A stretch of DNA of 64,000 nucleotides from Streptomyces caelestis (lineage in GTDB: Bacteria > Actinomycetota > Actinomycetes > Streptomycetales > Streptomycetaceae): NCBI RefSeq assembly GCF_014205255.1, contig NZ_JACHNE010000001.1:62001-126000 (forward strand). Reading direction: 5' to 3'. Both the position numbers and the translations under genes were made by a program. How positions within the stretch are numbered: position 1 is the stretch's first letter; the number at the start of each line of letters is the position of its first letter. This document shows positions 36,288 to 44,563 of this stretch, piece after piece. The notes below the pieces were generated by a model. It did no database searches. It saw only the letters and a program-made list of their open reading frames with translations, and was not told the origin of the DNA.

Positions 36288-36595
36288 TCACACTGAGGTG
36301 GCGTCCGAGGCGGCGCGGGGGGCATCGGCCGCCGGCGCTGGGGCGGCTGCCGCGGCCCTGGCTGCGGCCATCTTCTTGCGGCCGGGCAGGAACGAGGGCC
36401 AGCAGGCCTCCGATGATGGCGCCGAGCACAGCCGCGGTGAAGCCGATCAGCAATCCGTCCGTGAAGACGGGGGCCACCGCATCCCGCACCGGGCCCTGGG
36501 CCCCGGCGGGCAGCCCGGCGATGACGCTCAAGTCGCCCGATGAAGGTCAGCAGGAGACCTTTGCCTCGAGTGACGTCCAGGGTCGTACTTGTCAT
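36288..36595 (-). pseudogene. MFS drug exporter, heavily deleted
   Basis: It starts MTSTTLDVTRGKGLLLTFIG at ATG 36595. It then shifts frame to LSVIAGLPAGAQGPVRDAVA and FTDGLLIGFTAAVLGAIIGG, which looks like the last transmembrane helix of a DHA2-type MFS exporter, and ends in a third frame KKMAAARAAAAAPAPAADAP...ATSV at 36288. The transmembrane core is absent. It is divergent from the TetR gene, the usual arrangement of an exporter and its repressor. Confidence 0.55.
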
Positions 36596-36689
36596 GCCTT
36601 CCTCACGTTCGTGCGGGCATGGAGGGGCGGCTCGCCACTCGGCAGGCATCAGCAGGGAGCCTAGTAGCCGGGGCATGGCGAACACTAAT

Positions 36690-36726
36690 TGACCGACGGT
36701 CGGTCCGGCAACCGACTGGCGGTCAG
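36690..36726. promoter_or_regulatory. TetR operators upstream of the TetR gene
   Basis: TGACCGACGGTCGGTC at 36690-36705 is identical to the operator at 21634-21649. A weaker second copy follows at about 36711-36726 (on the minus strand TGACCGCCAGTCGGT). They lie in the divergent gap between the exporter remnant and the TetR gene, fitting autoregulation. Confidence 0.7.
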
Positions 36727-36772
36727 TCATGTAGCCTCGGCCTATACATCACAAGGAAGGAGCGCTGCAGAG

Positions 36773-37405
36773 ATGGCTCAGACCGCGACCCCGAAGAAGC
36801 GAAAGCGTGTCGTCAAGACCGCCGAGGCGCGGAGGGCCGACATCCTGAAGGCCAGCCGCGAGGTGTTCGGCACGACCGGTTTCGCCGACGCCACCATTGC
36901 GGACATCACGACGGCCGCGGGCATGGGCAAGGGCAGCTTCTACATGTACTTCGAGACCAAGGACCACGTCCTCGGCGCCCTCTGGGAGGAGTACATCAGC
37001 GCGTTCTATGACACCACCCAGGAGATCCTGGCGCAGGGGAACGCCTGGTGGCCCACCATGGACGAGCTGTTGCAGAGGCTCCTCGAGCACGCCATCGAGA
37101 ACGCGGAACTGCATCGACTGGTCTACGGATCGGCGAACGCGAAGGCGCTGGAACTGTGCAAGGAGTCCAACGCCCGCGTAATGGACTTGATCTGCGGCTT
37201 CGTCAGACGCGGCGCGGTCGCCGGGGCCTTTCGGAGCGCCAGCCCCGAATGGACGTTCCGCATGATCTACCACGCCGCCGACGGCTTGCTAAACGACCTG
37301 ATCGCCGGCGGGGCGCCCCTCGACACCGCGGCCATCAACCGCAGCGTGCTCGAAATGGCGCACCGGGCACTCGGTGACCCGGACCTGGCATCGGCGGGCT
37401 ACTGA
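36773..37405 (+). CDS. TetR-family regulator
   Basis: A 210-residue TetR protein. The DNA-binding HTH spans about 22-68 (ADILKASREVFGTTGFADAT, IADITTAAGMGKGSFYMYFE) and a helical ligand domain follows. ATG 36773 with GGAAGGAG upstream is preferred to an earlier in-frame start that would overlap the operators. A basic N-terminal tail (PKKRKRVVK) may add DNA contacts. It probably represses itself, the former divergent exporter and, through the identical operator at 21634, the biosynthetic operon. Ligand unknown. Confidence 0.88.
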   Translation: MAQTATPKKRKRVVKTAEARRADILKASREVFGTTGFADATIADITTAAGMGKGSFYMYFETKDHVLGALWEEYISAFYDTTQEILAQGNAWWPTMDELLQRLLEHAIENAELHRLVYGSANAKALELCKESNARVMDLICGFVRRGAVAGAFRSASPEWTFRMIYHAADGLLNDLIAGGAPLDTAAINRSVLEMAHRALGDPDLASAGY

Positions 37406-37449
37406 GCCCGGTCCAGGGCGATGTGCAAAGCCGTCCGATCACGGATCGG

Positions 37450-37990
37450 TGCAGGTCGGTTGAGCCGATGAGAGTCAGGGGCCGCCCATAGGGGCGGAGA
37501 GCTGTCGTGCGGAGTGCGGCGGCGATGTCGACGTGGCCGGCGGTGCGGAGTCGGTTGATGGCGAAGCTGCGCAGGGTGGCCATGTTCTCCGGGCCGTGTC
37601 CGGTACGAATCTTGGAGGAATCATCACGGAAGGCGGTGTCACGGACGAAGTCGAGCCGGTTTTCGATCACCCGGTGCGCCTCAAGATCTTCACGATCCGC
37701 TCCGGGGACGCCTGGCGGCTGGTCAGGCCGGTGATCACGGAGACCGTCTCCCGGCTCCGTTTGCCGTTCCTGGTGTCGGTGCGATGGCGTACGACCTTGG
37801 TGACCTGGGCGGCATGCGGCAAGTCGACGCCGAGGTCGGTGACGGTCAGAGCCTGAACGGCCCGGGTCTTCAGGCGGCCGTGGCCGGTGGTGCTCGCCTG
37901 GGTGAGCCGGTAGGCGCGCGCATGGGGTGCCGGGCTGTGGGACCAGATGAGTCGTGTCGATCAGGCTCTGCAGCGGCGAGGCCTCAGGGC
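37450..37990 (-). pseudogene. ISAs1-family transposase remnant
   Basis: Minus-strand pieces in two frames match H-repeat/ISAs1 transposases. One frame carries the region TVTDLGVDLPHAAQVTKV and SVITGLTSRQASPE. The other carries RVIENRLDFVRDTAFRDDSS, RTGHGPENMATLRSFAINRL and RPLTLIGST. The N-terminal half is missing and the two pieces are frameshifted relative to each other. It sits directly upstream of cassette B. Confidence 0.65.
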
Positions 37991-38096
37991 AGCGGGCCCA
38001 TGCGGTATTCGGAAGAGGGTCGTACGTCATCGCCCCGTCAGGGGCATGTCAGGGGCTTCCGGCATCCTTGCGAGGTCTGCCTCACAGGGAGCTTGG

Positions 38097-38528
38097 ATGA
38101 GAACAAGAAGGACCCGGCTGTGGATCTGCCTACCCGCATTCGCCATGGCCAGCGCATGGGGAATGGTCGGAAGCGCCCCCGCTGTCTCCGCCGAACCCGG
38201 CTGTGCAATCCGCGAGAATTCGCCGCAAGCCGACTGGGCACGGATGTCTTTCCCGATCGACCTCTACTGCACCAACACACCCGGAGACGTGACATCCCAG
38301 TCCTTCTTCGGATCTCCGGTCACCGGGAGGATGACGAAAACCACGAGCTGGTTCGTCTGCTGGAAGATCGGGGCTCCGCACTCCGGGAAGAACAGCGTCT
38401 GGTACTACACCAAGGGCGACGTAGTCGTGAACAACCCGGGCCAGCAGGCTTGGGGTTATATGCCGGCGAGTGCGCTCGGCACCACCAAGGCGCCCTTCCC
38501 GGGGCTGCGAAAGTGCTCATGGGGATAG
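38097..38528 (+). CDS. Small secreted four-Cys protein 1 (cassette B)
   Basis: A 143-residue exported protein, intact counterpart of the broken gene at 12123. The signal peptide covers residues 1-32 (Arg-rich MRTRRTRLW, cut near AVSAEPG). The mature part is essentially one domain with cysteines at 36, 58, 88 and 140, spaced C-x21-C-x29-C-x51-C. It contains SWFVCWKIGAPHSGKNSVWY then YTKGD, and ends PFPGLRKCSWG. The same cysteine spacing occurs in the next gene and inside the three large proteins. ATG 38097 follows AGGGA. No known family recognised; two disulphides are likely. Confidence 0.8.
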   Translation: MRTRRTRLWICLPAFAMASAWGMVGSAPAVSAEPGCAIRENSPQADWARMSFPIDLYCTNTPGDVTSQSFFGSPVTGRMTKTTSWFVCWKIGAPHSGKNSVWYYTKGDVVVNNPGQQAWGYMPASALGTTKAPFPGLRKCSWG

Positions 38529-38540
38529 GGGCCCATACAC

Positions 38541-39026
38541 ATGCGTGCAACCAATGACAACAGCCGGCCGCAGGGCGTGTCCCGCCTCGGTCGCGTCGGC
38601 CGTACCGCCCGCGGCCTCATCGTGGCGGCCCTCGCCCTCCCCCTGCTGACCAGCGGTCTGAACACGGGCACCGCCCACGCCGCCACCTGCGTGCTGGAGG
38701 AGAACGTCCTTCAGCAGGACAAGCTTGGCAATGTCTTCCGCACCGACGTCAAGTGCGACAATCTCGCCGGAGACGTTTACGGGCGCGCGTCCTACGACAG
38801 TCCGCTCACCGGAAAGAAGACCTCCACGCTGAGCACCTTCGTGTGCTGGACGCGAGGTCAGCCGCATTCCGGCGGAAACACCGTCTGGTACTACACGAAG
38901 GGTGACACGGCGGTTTCGCCCTTTGAGGCCTTCGAGGGCTGGGGGGCGATGGAGTCCAACAAACTCCTGACCCCGTCCGGCATTTCGCATCCCTTCCCGG
39001 GGCTTCCCCGCTGCCCGTGGTACTGA
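38541..39026 (+). CDS. Small secreted four-Cys protein 2 (cassette B)
   Basis: A 161-residue exported protein starting 12 bp after its neighbour. The signal peptide has a long n-region (to about 28) then LIVAALALPLLTSGLNTG and cleavage near AHAATC. Cysteines are at 50, 72, 102 and 158 (C-x21-C-x29-C-x55-C). Conserved elements are DKLGNVFRTDVKCDNLAGDV, FVCWTRGQPHSGGNTVWYYT, KGDT, GWGAM and PFPGLPRCPWY. The intact counterpart of the degenerate gene at 12432. Probably co-transcribed with both neighbours. Confidence 0.8.
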   Translation: MRATNDNSRPQGVSRLGRVGRTARGLIVAALALPLLTSGLNTGTAHAATCVLEENVLQQDKLGNVFRTDVKCDNLAGDVYGRASYDSPLTGKKTSTLSTFVCWTRGQPHSGGNTVWYYTKGDTAVSPFEAFEGWGAMESNKLLTPSGISHPFPGLPRCPWY

Positions 39027-39046
39027 CAGATCCGGAGAAGTTTTCC

Positions 39047-41608
39047 ATGCTGATGAGGAATGACACACTGCGGGGGCGAGGTCGAAGCTCCGTGCTCGCC
39101 CTCGGTCTGCTCGTGACCCTTTCCGCCCTGGGAACAGGGCTGGGAATTGCCGCGGCGGCCCCCGCCCCGGACTCCGGTGCGGCAGGCGGAGGCGTCAAGG
39201 TGTCGGCGCTGGCGAAGGCGAAATCCTCCGGAAAGCCGGTGGAGATCGTGGAGGGGCGGACCGAGACCTCCGAGGTGTACGCGAATCCGTCCGGCACGCT
39301 GACCGTGACGACGCACCTGTCGCCGGTACGGGCACGTCAGGGCGGCAAGTGGGTCGCGATCGACACCGACCTGGTGGTCGGCAAGAACAGCGTGAGGCCC
39401 AAGGCCGCGGCGGCGGGCATCGAGCTCTCCGACGGCGGCACGGGCCCGCTGGTCCGGCTCAACGACGACACGCGTGTGCTGGAGTACAGCTGGCCGGGCA
39501 AGCTGCCCAAGCCGAGGCTGGCCGGCGCGGTGGCGACGTACCCCGAGGTGCTGCCCGGAGTCGACCTTCAGGTCGAGGTCGATGCGAAGGGCTTCCAGCA
39601 GCTGCTGGTGGTCAAGGACGCCAAGGCCGCGAAGAACCCCAAGTTGAGGAAACTCACGTACGGCATCAAGTCGAACGGCCTGAAGGTGACCGCCGACGAG
39701 AAGCAGGGCCTGAAGGCGGCCGATGCCAAGGGCCGCAGGATGTTCTCCGGGCCGGCACCCCGGATGTGGGACAGTGGTAAGGGCGGGAAGAAGAAGCAGG
39801 CGGTCATGGAGACCACTGCCGCGGGGGAAAGCCTCAAGGTCGTCCCCGACCAGAAGCTGCTGACCGACACCGGTACCACCTACCCGGTCTATGTGGACCC
39901 GTCGTTCAGCACGGAACTGCCCGGCGCATACGCGGTGCACGAGTTCAAACCCGAGTGGCACCACTGGGACACCGAACGTCTCTGGATGGGGAACGACCAG
40001 GGAAGCGATGGCAAGTACACGCGTACACGCTCGTTCTTCCAGGTGGACGTTCCCTACCTGGCTGGGCGGCAGGTGCTGAACGCGTCGCTGTCCCTCAAGG
40101 ATCTTTCGGGGTGGACGGGAGACTGTTCCCGCGTCCCTGTGGAACTGTGGGAGACGGGCAGCGCCGGTGCCACGACGACGTGGAACAACCAGCCGTTGTG
40201 GAAGACGAAGAACTCCTCCTACTCCTGCCCCAAGGGCACGATGACTCTGAGCGCGACGAGCGCGGCGCAGGCTGCCGCGCAGAGGGGCACGAGTCGTGTG
40301 GACCTGGGAGTACGGACCTCCCTCACCGCCGAGAGCGCCAGGGCTGACAGCACCCGGCAGTTCCTCACGGCCGACGCGAAGTTCACCGTGGAGATCAAGA
40401 ACAACGGCGAGTGCTTCCTGGTCACGGACGTGAGCCATACAGACCCCGACGGCAGGTCGTTCACCAAGGAGATGAACTGCGACAGCCTGGCGTCCGACGT
40501 GAAGGCCGATCCGTACACCACGGCGCAGACGACCGGGCAGCTGCTGGCGGGTCCGCACGGCTTCGTGTGCTGGCGCAGCGGTGACATGAACGGCGCGGGG
40601 AACCGCATATGGTATTACGTCAGGGGCGATACGGCGTCGGGCTGGGCCAGCTGGAAAGGCTGGGGTTTCGTACCGGCCAACAAGATCACCGGTGTGGGTG
40701 CGGAGCCCTACCCCGGGCTGCCGGCCTGCGATGTCCATAACGTCACCCCCGGTATCACCCCGCCGCAGGACTTCAACTCCGACGGACTGTCCGATGTCGT
40801 GGCCCTCCAGACGGACGGCAATCTCGCCCTCCACCCGGGCATCGGCAACGGCACCCTCGGGAACAAGCGGATGCTGTGGACCGACGGCCGTGGCAGCGCG
40901 TACACCAACGTCTTCGCCGGCGACTTCAACGGGGACGGGATCGGCGACATCGGGGGCTTTGACGGTGCCCGTGTGTGGTGGTGGGCCGGAGACGGCAACA
41001 GCGGGGTCGGCACGACGGCTCAACCGCTGATGGACAACCGGTACAAGACACAGGCCGGCTTCGACCCGGGCATCCACGCGCCGTGCCGGGTCGCCTTCGC
41101 CACCGACTTCAACGGCGACGGAAAGACGGACATCGCGGCTGCCTGCGGCCAGGGCTCGGAACAGGGCGACTACGACGCCGACTCCATCTGGTGGTGGCCC
41201 GGCGACGGGGACGGCGGGGTCAACGCCACCCTGGGCGCGAGTCTCGGCTACGAGTATCTCTACGCAGACCGCAAGGAGACCGAGTTCTCCCCGCTGGACG
41301 TGACCGGTGACGGCCGCATGGACATCGCGAGGATGCCCTCCCCGACGATCTTGGAGCTGAACCCGGGTCCCCTCGCGCGCAACGCCTCCTACGGCACGGG
41401 CACCAGGCAGACCTGGGCGCCGAACGGCTTCGGCAAGGTCACCAAGGTGTTCGCCGGTGACTTCAACCGGGACCGCTACGGCGACGTGGCCGGCGTCGAC
41501 AGCAGTGGCCAGCTGTGGCAGTGGCCCGGCAAGGGCGACGGCACCTTCGGCACTCCGTCGAAGATGTCGACCGCCACCGACTGGGGGGCCTACAAAGACC
41601 TCCTGTGA
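39047..41608 (+). CDS. Large secreted DNRLRE / four-Cys / FG-GAP protein (cassette B)
   Basis: An 853-residue exported protein with the same order of parts as the genes at 13023 and 15646. It has a signal peptide (about 1-38, LGLLVTLSALGTGLGIAAAA), an RHS-like N-terminal beta region to about 278, a DNRLRE-like domain (FFQVDVPYLAGRQVLNASL, TWNNQPLW), the four-Cys domain (about 453-558, FVCWRSGDMNGAGNRIWYYV) and FG-GAP/VCBS repeats (DFNGDGIGDI, DFNGDGKTDI, DVTGDGRMDI). ATG 39047 follows GGAGAAG. It lies 20 bp after the small four-Cys gene 2, so the three genes form one operon. No enzymatic domain seen. Confidence 0.85.
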   Translation: MLMRNDTLRGRGRSSVLALGLLVTLSALGTGLGIAAAAPAPDSGAAGGGVKVSALAKAKSSGKPVEIVEGRTETSEVYANPSGTLTVTTHLSPVRARQGGKWVAIDTDLVVGKNSVRPKAAAAGIELSDGGTGPLVRLNDDTRVLEYSWPGKLPKPRLAGAVATYPEVLPGVDLQVEVDAKGFQQLLVVKDAKAAKNPKLRKLTYGIKSNGLKVTADEKQGLKAADAKGRRMFSGPAPRMWDSGKGGKKKQAVMETTAAGESLKVVPDQKLLTDTGTTYPVYVDPSFSTELPGAYAVHEFKPEWHHWDTERLWMGNDQGSDGKYTRTRSFFQVDVPYLAGRQVLNASLSLKDLSGWTGDCSRVPVELWETGSAGATTTWNNQPLWKTKNSSYSCPKGTMTLSATSAAQAAAQRGTSRVDLGVRTSLTAESARADSTRQFLTADAKFTVEIKNNGECFLVTDVSHTDPDGRSFTKEMNCDSLASDVKADPYTTAQTTGQLLAGPHGFVCWRSGDMNGAGNRIWYYVRGDTASGWASWKGWGFVPANKITGVGAEPYPGLPACDVHNVTPGITPPQDFNSDGLSDVVALQTDGNLALHPGIGNGTLGNKRMLWTDGRGSAYTNVFAGDFNGDGIGDIGGFDGARVWWWAGDGNSGVGTTAQPLMDNRYKTQAGFDPGIHAPCRVAFATDFNGDGKTDIAAACGQGSEQGDYDADSIWWWPGDGDGGVNATLGASLGYEYLYADRKETEFSPLDVTGDGRMDIARMPSPTILELNPGPLARNASYGTGTRQTWAPNGFGKVTKVFAGDFNRDRYGDVAGVDSSGQLWQWPGKGDGTFGTPSKMSTATDWGAYKDLL

Positions 41609-41619
41609 TCCAGCGATGA

Positions 41620-41665
41620 CACCGGGGCCGGGCATCCGTCGTGACGCGGATGCCCGGCCCCCGTG
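41620..41665. terminator. Terminator hairpin after cassette B
   Basis: CGGGGCCGGGCATCCG (41623-41638) pairs with CGGATGCCCGGCCCCCG (41647-41663) with one extra C in the right arm, 12 bp beyond the stop of the large protein. Confidence 0.75.
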
Positions 41666-41689
41666 TGAACGCGTTCAGGTGCGGTTCGT

Positions 41690-42185
41690 CATGAGTGGGG
41701 CGCCCCGGGGCGCCCCGGCGGTGGTGCCGGAGCCCCCAGGGGACGGATCACCGCGCTGGTGCCGCCGCCCTCCGTCGGGGCCAGGGCCACCTCGCCGCCC
41801 TGGGGGGAGAACTTCACCGCGTTGTCCAGGACGTCCACCAGGGCACGTTCCAGCGCGGCCGGATTTTTCCGTACGTACCAGGGCCGGATGTCCGGCGTGA
41901 ACGTCAGCTCCCCCGCAGCCGCGCCCGGGTCAGGGCCGTGCCGAGTACGTCGTCGTGCAGCCCGACCACCTCCACGCGGCCCTGCGCCACCGCGTCCGGC
42001 CGGGACCAGCTCCTGCAGGTCGCCGATCAGCACCGCCAGCTCGGCCATCTGGGCTTTCACGGACGCCGGCAGCGCCCGCCGGTCGGCGGGCGGGATCGCC
42101 CGGCCGGTCTCCTCACTGCGCGCCAGCAGCTCGATGTTCGTACGGAGGGAGGTCAGAGGGCTCCGCGGTTCGTGCCCGCCCCTTT
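41690..42185 (-). pseudogene. Sensor histidine kinase fragment
   Basis: The minus strand shows the H-box HEPRSPLTSLRTNIELLAR, then KAQMAELAVLIGDLQELV, then GELTFTPDIRPWYVRKNPAA and LERALVDVLDNAVKFSPQGG (HATPase N-box) in different frames. The sensor part and the nucleotide-binding G-boxes are missing, so it is truncated at both ends and frameshifted. Confidence 0.7.
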
Positions 42186-42245
42186 CGTCTGTCGTACGCC
42201 TCCTCCGTCCGGGCTCCTTGATGCGTACCCGTCATCACCCGGGTC

Positions 42246-42730
42246 GTGGACCGACGAAGTCCTCTCGCGGGCGCCGCGGCGATCACCGCCACCCTTGTCC
42301 TCGGAGCCGCGCCCGCCCGGGCACGCACCCGCACCCGGATCCACGGGCTCCAGGACTGGACGGCCGGCCACGGCCATCCCACCCCCGCTCCAGAAGCCTC
42401 ACCATCCCCGGGACGCACGACTCGGGCGCCCGGTACGGCCCCCGCAACTGGACAACGGCATCCGCTTCCTGGACATCCGGTGCCGGGTGGCCGACGGGTC
42501 CTTCGCCATCCACCACGGCGCCTCCTACCCGAACATGATGTCCGGTGACGTCCTCGTCGCCTGCCGCGACTTCCTCGCCGCACGCCCCTCCGAGACCGTC
42601 CTCATGCGGGTCAAGCAGGAATACTCCGAGGACACCGACGCGACCTTCCGCCGGATCTTCGATGACTACCTGGACGTACGCGGCTGACGCCCCCTCTTCC
42701 GCATCGGCGCCGGCCTCCCGCCCTCGGCTA
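42246..42730 (+). pseudogene. PI-specific phospholipase C-like protein, 5' part
   Basis: It starts at GTG 42246 with a signal-like N-terminus (MDRRSPLAGAAAITATLVLG). The PI-PLC X-domain then follows across frames: GTHDSGARYG, QLDNGIRFLDIRCRVADGSF, AIHHGASYPNMM and ATFRRIFDDYLDVRG. A TGA follows DVRG, and the gene is then cut by the insertion element beginning at 42731. The 3' part resumes at 44209. Both frameshift and insertion inactivate it. Confidence 0.75.
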
Positions 42731-42883
42731 AGGCCTGTCCCGTTAGTGCTCTCTGAGGTGGGCCGCGCCCCTCGGGGATCAGCCTCGCGTGATGCTGTGA
42801 ACGGGCCCTGAAACGCCTTGACCTCAACGGAACCTGAGGGTCTACGGTGATCGCGTTCTGTCGATCAGGAGAAGGAGGGGCAC

Positions 42884-43348
42884 GTGAGCGTGACGCTCAG
42901 GGAGTACTCGCAGGAGGAGTTGGCTGCTCAACCCATCGGCTCATGGACTGGCGAGGCATACCGGCAGGTGGTCGGCGCTCTCCGTGCGCAGTGAGCGGTG
43001 GAGGATCTCACGCAGCCGCATTGGTGGACGCTCAACCACGTTGCCGGGGAGCCGGGTAAGTGGACCCGCGCAATGTTGATCGAGCGGCTGGCGAAGTACG
43101 AGGACCTCGGGATCGACTTCAATAGTGTCTTCGATGACCTTGTCGCCCGTGGTTGGCTGACGGAGGACGCAGGGCTCATGACTTTGACCGAGGCGGGAGA
43201 GGACGGGCGGCTTCGGGCCAAGGAGCGCAACTTGCGCGTACATCAGCAGATGCACGAAGGCATTGACACGGCCGACTTCGTGACCACAGTCAACGTCCTG
43301 CGTCGTATGGTCGCCAACCTGGGCGGCGACGGCAACCTGCCCGACTGA
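42884..43348 (+). pseudogene. MarR-like winged-helix gene with one nonsense codon
   Basis: GTG 42884 has a strong ribosome site (GAAGGAGGGG). The frame reads MSVTLREYSQEELAAQPIGS to GALRAQ, then TGA at 42992-42994, then continues in the same frame as AVEDLTQPHWWTLNHVAGEP, VFDDLVARGWLTEDAG (the wing) and ends GGDGNLPD. A single base change in one codon separates an otherwise intact gene. Translation could also restart at GTG 42998, giving a protein without its first helix. Confidence 0.6.
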
Positions 43349-43390
43349 CGGGTGCCGTAGGCAGCCGTACATGGGTGAGAACATCTCAGT

Positions 43391-44154
43391 GTGGCTGGTG
43401 TGATCACGGCGTCGGAGTCGTCCTGGATAGCCCCGTACACCGCGTTGAGCATGCGTCAGTTCGGCAAGCTGATCACGGCACTGCGTCGGGAGGGCGCGGA
43501 CCCGGTCCGCAAGGGTCGGCCGTGGAGCCTGCCTCTCGAGGATCAGGTCCTGCTGATCGCCGCGTACTGGCGGACCAGCCTGACCATGCGGCAGCTCGCG
43601 CCGCTGTTCGGGGTCTCCAAATCTGCGGCCGACCGCATCATCGACCACCTCGGGCCGTTGCTCGCCCTGCAGCAGCGCAAGCGCTTCCGCAAGGACGCCG
43701 TGTTGCTCGTTGACGGCACCTTGGCGCCCACCCGCGACCACAGCATCGCCGAGCAGTCCAAGAACTACCGGTACTCGACCAGTCACCAGGTCGTCATCGA
43801 CGCCGACACCCGGCTCGTCGTTGCCGTCGGCCGGCCGCTGCCGGCAACCGCAACGACTGCAAGGCATGGGAGCTGTCCGGCGCGAAAAACGCCGTCGGCA
43901 AGACCACGGTCATCGCGGACGGCGGCTACCAGGGCACCGGCCTGGTCATCCCGCACCGCCGCGAACGCGGCCAGGCCGAACTCCCGCCATGGAAAGAGGA
44001 ACGCAACGCCTCCCCCCGCAAGGTCCGCGCCCGCGTCGAGCACGCTTTCGCCTGTATGAAGGGCTGGAAGATTATCCGGGACTGTCGCCTCAAGGGCGAC
44101 GGCGGACACCACGCCATGCTCGGCATCGCCCGCCTGCACAACCTCACCGGATGA
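43391..44154 (+). pseudogene. IS5/IS427-group DDE transposase, one frameshift
   Basis: The first frame (GTG 43391) encodes the N-terminal HTH and first catalytic strand (SMRQFGKLITALRREGADPV, FGVSKSAADRIIDHL, VLLVDGTLAPTRDHSIAEQS). At about 43843, LPATATTARHG replaces the expected LPGNRNDCKAWE, which continues in the -1 frame to VIADGGYQGTGLVIPHRRER, RVEHAFACMKGWKIIRDCRL and NLTG with TGA at 44152. Some IS427-group elements use programmed frameshifting, but no slippery heptamer is visible here, so a one-base deletion is more likely. Confidence 0.75.
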
Positions 44155-44208
44155 CGTAGCAATGAGCTGGTCAACCAGCACGTCGTAGATCATTTACGGG
44201 ACAGCCCA

Positions 44209-44563
44209 TAGCCCGCGGCCGGGTCGTCCTCCTCGCCGGCAACGCGCGCCTGCCGGGCGTCCGTTACGGCGACGGAGAGCTCTTCGGCATCCAGGACGAC
44301 TACATGGCGGAGCCGGGGCCCAAGTCTCGAAGATCGAGGCCCACTTCAGGAGGGCCGCCACCCAGCCGGGCAAGCTGTACGTCAACTACGTCTCCACGGC
44401 GGCCCTGCTCCCACCCCGCTCGAACTCCGACCGCCTGAACCCGATGGTCCATGCCTTCCTCGACGGTGCGGAGGCGACAGCCTGGAAGGGCCTCGGCATC
44501 GTCCCGACGGACTTCCCGGACACCCATGTCGGCCTGGTGGAGTCACTGGTTCACCACAAGTGA
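44209..44563 (+). pseudogene. PI-specific phospholipase C-like protein, 3' part
   Basis: It continues the gene interrupted at 42731: GRVVLLAGNARLPGVRYGDG, ELFGIQDDYMAEPG, then after a small frameshift IEAHFRRAATQPGKLYVNYV, STAALLPPRSNSDRLNPMVH and GLGIVPTDFPDTHVGLVESL to TGA at 44561-44563. This is the conserved C-terminal part of bacterial PI-PLC proteins. Confidence 0.75.

Larger units (their letters stand above)
42731..44208. mobile_element. Insertion element (about 1.48 kb) splitting the PI-PLC gene
   Basis: The two halves of a PI-PLC gene flank this segment, which defines it as an insertion. Its ends are imperfect inverted repeats: GGCCTGTCCCGTTAGTG at 42732-42748 and, on the minus strand, GGGCTGTCCCGTAAATG at 44207-44191 (14 of 17 identical). 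TA occurs at both junctions, consistent with a 2-bp target duplication. It carries an IS5/IS427-group transposase and, unusually, a MarR-like gene. Confidence 0.75.

Noticed and set aside
42992..42994. A selenocysteine TGA in the MarR-like gene
   Set aside because: No SECIS-like hairpin follows and MarR proteins have no selenocysteine tradition; nonsense mutation or re-initiation is simpler.
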